This document shows, one piece after another, positions 34,994-40,392 of a stretch of 40,392 nt of DNA (its first letter is position 1; every line of letters starts with the position of its first letter). This DNA is from an uncultured Eubacteriales bacterium (lineage in GTDB: Bacteria; Bacillota; Clostridia; Peptostreptococcales; Anaerovoracaceae), in the NCBI GenBank assembly GCA_902776725.1, contig CACYQX010000016.1, forward strand, positions 23,847 through 64,238. The letters run 5' to 3'. Both the position numbers and the translations under genes were made by a program. The notes under the pieces were generated by a model. That model did not search any database and was not told where the DNA came from. It saw nothing but the letters and a program-made list of their open reading frames with translations.

Positions 34994-36442
34994 ATGGGAA
35001 TGACTATGACACAAAAGATTCTTGCGGACCACGCCGGCCTCGAATCCGTTTCGGCCGGCGAACTTATTAACGCCAAGCTTGACATGGTTTTGGCGAACGA
35101 TATAACCGGTCCGGTTTCCATAAATGAATTCGAAGAAAACGGTTTCTCTGAAGTCTTCGACAGGAGCAAAATTGCTCTCGTCATGGACCATTTCGTACCA
35201 AACAAAGATATCAAGAGCGCAGAACAATGCAAGCAGTGCAGAACCTTTGCAAAAAAATACGATATCAATAATTTCTACGATGTCGGTGAGATGGGAATTG
35301 AGCATGCCCTTCTTCCGGAAAAAGGCCTCGTGGCACCGGGAGAAGCAATAATTGGAGCAGACTCCCATACCTGCACATACGGAGCACTCGGAGCCTTCTC
35401 TACGGGAGTCGGTTCAACCGACGTGGCTGCGGCCTTTGCTACGGGAGAAGCATGGTTTAAGGTTCCTTCAGCAATCAAATTCCACCTTCGCGGCGAACTC
35501 TCACCCTACGTAAGCGGAAAGGATGTAATCCTTCACATTATCGGTATGATAGGCGTCGATGGCGCCCTGTATAAATCAATGGAGTTTACGGGACCCGGAG
35601 TCGCCTCACTCTCAATCGACGACAGACTTACAATAGCAAATATGGCTATCGAAGCCGGCGCAAAGAACGGCATCTTCCCCGTCGACGACGTAACAAAGAA
35701 ATATCTAAAGAATCGCCTTAACCGCGATTACAAAATATATGAAGCAGACGACGACGCGAACTATGACGCAATATACGACATAGATTTATCGGATATAGTT
35801 CCAACCGTCGCCTTCCCTCATCTTCCGGAAAACACAAAGACGTTTTCGGATATCCCCGAGATAGAAATCGACCAGGTAGTAATCGGCTCCTGCACAAACG
35901 GAAGATTCAGCGATATGAAAGCGGCCTGGGAAATAATCAAGGGACGCCACGTAGCAAAAGGCGTGCGAGCAATAGTTATACCCGCCACCATGCAGGTATA
36001 TAAAGAATGTATGCAAAAAGGTTATATAGAAGACTTTATCGATGCGGGATTCATCGTATCCACCCCAACATGCGGCCCCTGCCTCGGCGGTTATATGGGA
36101 ATTCTCGCTTCGGGCGAGCGTTGCGTATCGACGACCAATAGAAATTTTGTCGGACGCATGGGTCATACGGAATCCGAGGTTTATCTCGCAAGTCCTGCCG
36201 TAGCTGCAGCTTCTGCACTTACCGGTAAGATTTCAGATCCAAGAATCGTCGACAGCAAGGCAGAGGTAAAGGCTGAGAAGAAGGCAGAAAAGAAACTCGG
36301 CAAGGCAGAAAAACTAGCCGGCAAAGCGGAAAGAGCAGCCGCAAAGGCCGAGCTTGCCGCCGAAAAAGCAAAGACTAAAGAAAGCAAGAGCAAGGCAAGG
36401 AAGCCAAAAGCTACAAAGAAAGAAAAAAAGACTAAAAAATAA
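34994..36442 (+). CDS. leuC: 3-Isopropylmalate dehydratase large subunit with Lys/Ala-rich tail
   Basis: 482 residues; the aconitase-type core ends near residue 418 and matches the usual ~420. Seen: the [4Fe-4S] cysteines in [13 protein letters not shown] and [13 protein letters not shown], and [23 protein letters not shown]. It works with LeuD to isomerise 2- to 3-isopropylmalate. Residues 419-482 form an extra low-complexity tail with 23 Lys and 2 Arg against about 9 Glu and 1 Asp. Its first two thirds are Lys/Ala/Glu helix-like, and the end is strongly basic ([16 protein letters not shown]). GGAG lies 8 nt before the ATG. Confidence 0.96.
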   Translation: MGMTMTQKILADHAGLESVSAGELINAKLDMVLANDITGPVSINEFEENGFSEVFDRSKIALVMDHFVPNKDIKSAEQCKQCRTFAKKYDINNFYDVGEMGIEHALLPEKGLVAPGEAIIGADSHTCTYGALGAFSTGVGSTDVAAAFATGEAWFKVPSAIKFHLRGELSPYVSGKDVILHIIGMIGVDGALYKSMEFTGPGVASLSIDDRLTIANMAIEAGAKNGIFPVDDVTKKYLKNRLNRDYKIYEADDDANYDAIYDIDLSDIVPTVAFPHLPENTKTFSDIPEIEIDQVVIGSCTNGRFSDMKAAWEIIKGRHVAKGVRAIVIPATMQVYKECMQKGYIEDFIDAGFIVSTPTCGPCLGGYMGILASGERCVSTTNRNFVGRMGHTESEVYLASPAVAAASALTGKISDPRIVDSKAEVKAEKKAEKKLGKAEKLAGKAERAAAKAELAAEKAKTKESKSKARKPKATKKEKKTKK

Positions 36443-36460
36443 CGAGTTCAGGAGATCTAT

Positions 36461-36943
36461 ATGGACGCAAAAGGAAAAGTTTTTAAATTTGGAGACAATA
36501 TAGATACCGATGTCATTATCCCTGCCCGCTATCTGAACTCCCAGGATCCGGCGGAGCTTGCTCTTCACTGCATGGAGGATATAGACAAAGGGTTTTCAAA
36601 AAAGGTCAAGGCCGGCGACATCATGGTTGCGGGAGAAAACTTTGGTTGCGGAAGCTCCAGGGAGCACGCACCCATTGCGCTCAAAGCCTCAGGTATCAGC
36701 TGCGTTATAGCAAAATCCTTTGCTCGAATCTTTTATAGGAATTCCATCAATATCGGTTTTCCGATTCTTGAATGTCCCGAGGCTGTCGATGCAATTAACG
36801 AAGGCGATGCCGTCGAAATCGACTTTTCTTCCGGCATCATAAAAAATGCTCGAACAAAGGAAAAATTTCAAGCTTCACCCTTCCCTGATTTCATCAAAAA
36901 CATCATGGAAAGCGGCGGGTTAATTAAAAGTATACGAGGTTAA
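36461..36943 (+). CDS. leuD: 3-Isopropylmalate dehydratase small subunit
   Basis: 160 residues. The swivelling-domain signature [14 protein letters not shown] is clear, with the early [14 protein letters not shown] and the later [19 protein letters not shown]. Partner of LeuC; the short form fits the LeuC/LeuD type with a separate small subunit. AGGAG lies before the ATG, 18 nt after leuC. Confidence 0.97.
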   Translation: MDAKGKVFKFGDNIDTDVIIPARYLNSQDPAELALHCMEDIDKGFSKKVKAGDIMVAGENFGCGSSREHAPIALKASGISCVIAKSFARIFYRNSINIGFPILECPEAVDAINEGDAVEIDFSSGIIKNARTKEKFQASPFPDFIKNIMESGGLIKSIRG

Positions 36944-36944
36944 T

Positions 36945-38015
36945 ATGAAGTATAATATCACCGTCATCCCAGGAGACGGCATCGGACCCGAAGTGGTCTC
37001 AGAAGGAATAAAGGTATTAAAAAGCGTGGCCGAAAAATTCGGTCACGACTTTGTATTCACGGAGGTACCTGCGGGAGGTGCCGCAATCGATTTAACGGGT
37101 GAATGCCTCCCCCAGTCCACTGTGGAAGTTTGCAAGAACAGCGACGCAGTAATTCTAGGCGCTGTTGGCGGACCGAAATGGGATGGCGAGCCCGGAGAAA
37201 ATCGTCCCGAGAAAGCGCTCCTCGGACTTAGAAAGGCTCTTGGTCTATATGCAAATCTTAGGCCCGCGGTAGTCTTCCCTCAGCTTGCCGACGCTTCACC
37301 GCTTAAGAAGGAAATCATCTCCGGCGGCCTAGATATCCTAATCGTGAGAGAGCTCACGGGCGGAATATATTTTGGTGAACATAAGTCTATAGAAGAAGAT
37401 GGCATAAGAGCCGCATACGACGTCGAATACTATTCCGAGCCTGAGATTGAGCGCATTGCCATAAGCGCCTTTGACCTCGCCATGAAGAGAAACAAAAGCG
37501 TAACCAGCGTGGATAAATCCAATGTGCTTGAGAGTTCAAGGCTTTGGCGCGAAGTCATAGGTCGCGTTTCAAAGGACTATCCCGATGTTTCACTCAACCA
37601 TATGTATGTGGACAATGCCGCAATGCAGCTCGTAAGAAATCCTTCGCAGTTCGACGTAATCCTCACCAGCAATATGTTTGGAGATATTCTTTCAGACGAA
37701 GCGAGCCAAATCACAGGCTCTATCGGGATGCTTCCGTCGGCCAGTTTGGCTGAAGGAAACTTTGGAATGTATGAGCCCGTCCACGGTTCCGCTCCGGATA
37801 TTGCAGGAACGGGAAAAGCAAATCCTATTGCCACAATACTTTCATGCGCAATGATGCTTAGATATACTTTGAATCTGCCGGAGGAAGCCGACGCAATAGA
37901 AAAAGCCGTGGCTAACTTCCTGGATTCCGGAGTCCGCACGGCTGATATAGCTTCTATCGGTCAGGAGGCCGTAAGCACAGAGGTATGCGGAACAGCCATA
38001 GCCAACCTAATCTAA
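36945..38015 (+). CDS. leuB: 3-Isopropylmalate dehydrogenase
   Basis: A 356-residue NAD-dependent oxidative decarboxylase giving 2-oxoisocaproate. Seen: [11 protein letters not shown] (8-18), [47 protein letters not shown], and the signature [26 protein letters not shown]. The start codon follows the leuD stop by one base, with GAGGT inside the leuD end. Its stop lies five bases from the convergent rnhB stop with no visible terminator between. Confidence 0.97.
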   Translation: MKYNITVIPGDGIGPEVVSEGIKVLKSVAEKFGHDFVFTEVPAGGAAIDLTGECLPQSTVEVCKNSDAVILGAVGGPKWDGEPGENRPEKALLGLRKALGLYANLRPAVVFPQLADASPLKKEIISGGLDILIVRELTGGIYFGEHKSIEEDGIRAAYDVEYYSEPEIERIAISAFDLAMKRNKSVTSVDKSNVLESSRLWREVIGRVSKDYPDVSLNHMYVDNAAMQLVRNPSQFDVILTSNMFGDILSDEASQITGSIGMLPSASLAEGNFGMYEPVHGSAPDIAGTGKANPIATILSCAMMLRYTLNLPEEADAIEKAVANFLDSGVRTADIASIGQEAVSTEVCGTAIANLI

Positions 38016-38020
38016 TAATT

Positions 38021-38692
38021 CTATTTATCTTCAATGTTTTTAAGGAACGTGCGGCGATGTATCGGAGTAAGCCCACGTTCTTTTATTCCTGCGTAATGCG
38101 CGGCAGTTCCATAACCCTTATTGCTTGCGAAATCGTAGCCGGGGTATATGTCGGCGTACTCACGCATCATTCTGTCTCTCTTGACCTTTGCGAGTATCGA
38201 TGCTGCGGCTATCGAAATGCTGTTCGCGTCGCCTTTGATCATTGAAATCTGTTTTGTCTCAATGCCGGGTATTGTAACTGCATCTACGAGAACCAAATCG
38301 ATTCTTTCTCCCTTGCCGTTCTTTATGAGCGATTCCTCCGCTGCTTGAACTGCTTGCTTCATAGCCAGCTTCGTTGCCTCAAGGATATTCACTTTATCAA
38401 TAACATTGTTATCGCAGAGACCAAAGCCATAGCAGATGGCGTTCTCCATGATTTCTGAATAGAGTTCTTCACGTTTCTTTTCGCTGAGTTTCTTGGAGTC
38501 GTCGATACCAAGCCCTTCGTAATCCTCCGGAAGAATAACGCATGCCGTAACAACAGGACCCGCAAGTGGTCCTCTTCCTACTTCGTCTACACCCGCTATA
38601 ATTCTGTGCCCCGCTTCTCGATACTCGTTTTCGAAACCGCGGAGCGCCTTTGCCCTATCCTTTAGTTTTTGGAGGCGTTCTTCCTTTGTCAT
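38021..38692 (-). CDS. rnhB: Ribonuclease HII
   Basis: A 223-residue enzyme removing RNA from RNA-DNA hybrids and single ribonucleotides. The DEDD-type active site begins with IAGVDEVGRGPLAGPV. It continues with IDDSKKLSEKKREEL, DAVTIPG and the KGDANSISIAAASILAKVKRDRMM block. A ~25-residue Lys/Arg-rich helix precedes the catalytic domain, as in B. subtilis RnhB. The ATG overlaps the rbgA stop (ATGA), completing the conserved rplS-rbgA-rnhB order. Confidence 0.96.
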   Translation of the reverse strand: MTKEERLQKLKDRAKALRGFENEYREAGHRIIAGVDEVGRGPLAGPVVTACVILPEDYEGLGIDDSKKLSEKKREELYSEIMENAICYGFGLCDNNVIDKVNILEATKLAMKQAVQAAEESLIKNGKGERIDLVLVDAVTIPGIETKQISMIKGDANSISIAAASILAKVKRDRMMREYADIYPGYDFASNKGYGTAAHYAGIKERGLTPIHRRTFLKNIEDK

Positions 38693-39552
38693 TGGATTTC
38701 CTCTGCTTTCTCTAGCGTTATATTTCCTATTTTTCCGCTTCTGAATTCGTCGAGGACAGTACGTGCGCAGCGCTCATAGTCGATGCGCCCTCCACCGAGA
38801 ATAAAACCTCTCTTCTTGGCGATGAGTTCCATACCTTCGAGTGCTTCTTCGGGAAGCTCTTCTATTTTGTATCTCGCTTTCAATGCCTCCGGATACTCTT
38901 CCATTAACCGCCCTATCAAAGAAAGCGCAAGGGATTCTGTATCAAGAATCTCATCTTTTATTGAGCCACAATATGCCAATGCAAGCGCTACGCTTTGATC
39001 CTCAAACTTTGGCCATAGGATTCCCGGTGTATCAAGGAGCTGCATTCCGTTGGTCATGGTAAGCCATTGCTTGCCCTTGGTTACGCCCGGGCGGTCGCCT
39101 GTCTGAGTCGCCTTTCTTCCCGTAAGTCTGTTTATAAGCGAAGATTTCCCAACGTTTGGAACGCCGACTATCATAAGTCTAATATTTTTCTTTCTCTCGC
39201 GGTCTTGGTTTATCTTGTCTTGATAACTCCCAAGTATGGACAGTAATTCCTTGATGCCTGTGCCATGAAGGCTGTCCACCGACATAACATTTACAATGCT
39301 CTCGTCCGAGGACTTCTTGAGACTCGCCTTCCATGCTTTGTTCTGTTCGGAGTCCGCGAGATCGCTTTTGTTCAATAGAATAACCCTGGGCTTGTTCTGA
39401 ACGAGCTCATCTATGATTGGATTTCTGCTGGAGACGGGAATTCTGGCATCTACCACCTCGATTACCACGTCAACCATCTTTAGATTTTCGCTTATCAGTT
39501 CCCTGGTCTTCTTCATATGACCGGGATACCAGTTGATGTTTTCTATACTCAT
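38689..39552 (-). CDS. rbgA: Ribosome biogenesis GTPase RbgA (YlqF)
   Basis: 287 residues from the ATG at 39552, where conserved sequence starts (INWYPGHMKKTREL). It is a circularly permuted GTPase: G4 (LLNKSDLAD) comes before G1 (GVPNVGKSSLINRL) and G3 (DTPG). It is required for late 50S assembly, which fits its place downstream of rplS. The longer reading from 39594 (14 residues more) lacks family support, while AAGGA lies five bases before this ATG. Confidence 0.95.
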   Translation of the reverse strand: MSIENINWYPGHMKKTRELISENLKMVDVVIEVVDARIPVSSRNPIIDELVQNKPRVILLNKSDLADSEQNKAWKASLKKSSDESIVNVMSVDSLHGTGIKELLSILGSYQDKINQDRERKKNIRLMIVGVPNVGKSSLINRLTGRKATQTGDRPGVTKGKQWLTMTNGMQLLDTPGILWPKFEDQSVALALAYCGSIKDEILDTESLALSLIGRLMEEYPEALKARYKIEELPEEALEGMELIAKKRGFILGGGRIDYERCARTVLDEFRSGKIGNITLEKAEEIQ

Positions 39553-39605
39553 ATCTGTCCTTATGACTATTTCTTCGCCGGCCCGGCTTCTCACGTAGAA
39601 TTATC

Positions 39606-39642
39606 TAAATTATTGTAGCACAACGGAGGCATATTACGCAAA
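39606..39642 (-). promoter_or_regulatory. rbgA-rnhB promoter
   Basis: Minus strand: TTGCGT (39642-39637), an 18-bp spacer and TACAAT (39618-39613) preceded by TGC (extended -10), with start near 39606. It lies after the rplS terminator, so rbgA-rnhB can be transcribed independently. Confidence 0.55.
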
Positions 39643-39673
39643 AGTATTACGACCTCCTATACCGGCGTTGCAT

Positions 39674-39700
39674 AAAAAAAGAGAACCCTTGCGGGTTCTC
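39674..39700 (-). terminator. rplS terminator
   Basis: Minus strand: the 8-bp stem GAGAACCC/GGGTTCTC with a GCAA tetraloop is followed by T7, a textbook intrinsic terminator 11 nt after the rplS stop. Confidence 0.95.
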
Positions 39701-39711
39701 ATGTAAGAGCA

Positions 39712-40251
39712 TTATTCTTCTGTCTTTTCTTCCACTGCTTCTTCTACTGCCTCAGTTGCTTCTTCAACAACTTCTTCAGCTGCTTCTACGGTTTCCACCG
39801 CTTCTTCAGCCGCAGCCTCGGCAGCTTCTTCTGTATTTGCTACAACAGCTTCTTCTACCAATTCTTCGGTAACTTCGGAAGCGTCAGCAATTACGTTCTT
39901 TACAGAAGCTCCGTCCTTAATCTTAATCTTGGCAGCCTTACCTGTTCTCTCACGCATGTAGTTGAGCTTAGCACGTCTTACATCGCCGTGTCTGATAACC
40001 TCAATCTTTTCAATCCATGGTGAGTGGAGCGGGAATGTCTTTTCAACGCCTACTCCGGAAGACATCTTTCTTACGGTAAATGTCTCTGCGATACCGCCGT
40101 TCTGTCTCTTAAGCACAAAGCCTTCGAAGACCTGGACTCTTTCTCTGTTTCCTTCTTTAATTCTAATGTGGACCTTAACCTGGTCGCCAACATTGAACGC
40201 AGGGATGTTGCTCTTCATATAATCTTTTGCAACAGCATCAAGAATGTTCAT
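39712..40251 (-). CDS. rplS: 50S ribosomal protein L19 with Glu/Ala-rich tail
   Basis: 179 residues from the ATG at 40251, preceded by AAGGAGG. Residues 1-120 are a complete L19 ([87 protein letters not shown]). Residues 121-179 are an extra acidic tail with about 23 Glu, one Asp and one Lys among Ala, Val and Thr, rich in EEA and EAVEE patterns. L19 lies at the 30S-50S interface. A longer in-frame reading from 40338 merely translates the leader. Same order as in B. subtilis (rplS-rbgA-rnhB). Confidence 0.96.
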   Translation of the reverse strand: MNILDAVAKDYMKSNIPAFNVGDQVKVHIRIKEGNRERVQVFEGFVLKRQNGGIAETFTVRKMSSGVGVEKTFPLHSPWIEKIEVIRHGDVRRAKLNYMRERTGKAAKIKIKDGASVKNVIADASEVTEELVEEAVVANTEEAAEAAAEEAVETVEAAEEVVEEATEAVEEAVEEKTEE

Positions 40252-40316
40252 CTTTATGTTCCTCCTTCCCTCCAAGGTGTTCGTGCTATCCACCGCAGAG
40301 GACCACCCGTAGTAAC
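40252..40316 (-). promoter_or_regulatory. rplS 5' leader, candidate L19 autoregulatory structure
   Basis: A leader of about 65 nt runs from the predicted start near 40316. It can form GGTG/CACC and related pairs, and UCCUC (40302-40298) is complementary to GAGGA in the ribosome-site region (AAGGAGGAAC), so the site could be masked. L19 leaders are known in Firmicutes; assignment here is by position and pairing only. Confidence 0.45.
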
Positions 40317-40322
40317 CTACGT

Positions 40323-40351
40323 ATTTTAACACGTCCAAAACCTCTTTGCAA
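40323..40351 (-). promoter_or_regulatory. rplS promoter
   Basis: Minus strand: TTGCAA (40351-40346), a 17-bp spacer and TAAAAT (40328-40323), with start near 40316. Confidence 0.75.
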
Positions 40352-40392
40352 GTCCATTTTATTCCCTTTGCTATACGGATTTCAGGATCATT

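Noticed and set aside
40252-40338. 29-residue N-terminal extension of L19
   Set aside because: It would begin upstream of the predicted transcription start and cross the strong AAGGAGG that fits the conserved L19 start.

Overview
The window looks like a chromosomal segment of a Gram-positive, anaerobic-type bacterium of the Bacillota, class Clostridia. Base composition is moderate (mid-40s % GC by eye, not computed). Reasons: strong AAGGAGG-type ribosome sites on most genes; the Firmicutes arrangements rplS-rbgA-rnhB and plsX-rnc-smc-ftsY; a sigma-54 factor beside the glycolytic genes; a membrane pyrophosphatase; SecG; and a two-domain OatA-like membrane protein. I cannot name the genus. The window is almost fully coding. 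No gap between genes exceeds 300 bases (the longest are about 170-240), and I see no mobile elements, CRISPR arrays, tRNA or rRNA genes.

Layout. (1) 1-5274, minus strand: rpoN, then gap-pgk-tpiA-secG and the first 86 codons of a membrane pyrophosphatase gene (hppA) that runs off the left edge. (2) 5386-6897, plus: an ACT-less homoserine dehydrogenase and a SEC-C motif protein, closed by a terminator. (3) 6951-8328: divergent nth (minus) and a FadR-type GntR regulator (plus) around a perfect 16-bp palindrome. (4) 8318-26760, minus: a long run valS, DAG-kinase-like, GNAT, glyA, plsX, rnc, smc, ftsY, der, plsY, gpsA, miaB, M50 peptidase, OatA-like protein. Most junctions are under 50 nt or overlap. 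It combines translation and tRNA work, one-carbon metabolism, phospholipid synthesis (PlsX, PlsY and GpsA supply phosphatidic acid), chromosome and ribosome maintenance, and membrane proteins. (5) 26995-38015: a branched-chain amino-acid island, with ilvE (plus), ilvB-ilvN-ilvC-ilvD (minus), and divergent leuA-leuC-leuD-leuB (plus). Together these cover pyruvate or 2-oxobutyrate to Val/Ile and 2-oxoisovalerate to the leucine precursor; IlvE does the final transamination. (6) 38021-40251, minus: rplS (acidic tail and a candidate leader), rbgA, rnhB.

Most noteworthy: (a) three unrelated housekeeping proteins carry long charged low-complexity C-terminal tails. Those on GAPDH and LeuC are Lys/Ala-rich, and the one on ribosomal protein L19 is Glu/Ala-rich. 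(b) Several transcription units (rpoN, nth, gntR, possibly ilvB) have a promoter -10 element about 6-9 nt before the start codon and no Shine-Dalgarno sequence, which suggests leaderless mRNAs. (c) smc is split by a one-base frameshift in a five-G run. (d) The OatA-like protein appears to have lost key residues in both its acyltransferase and SGNH domains. (e) GAPDH lacks the usual NAD-selecting Asp. All calls are by eye from sequence and remembered family motifs; no database search was run.
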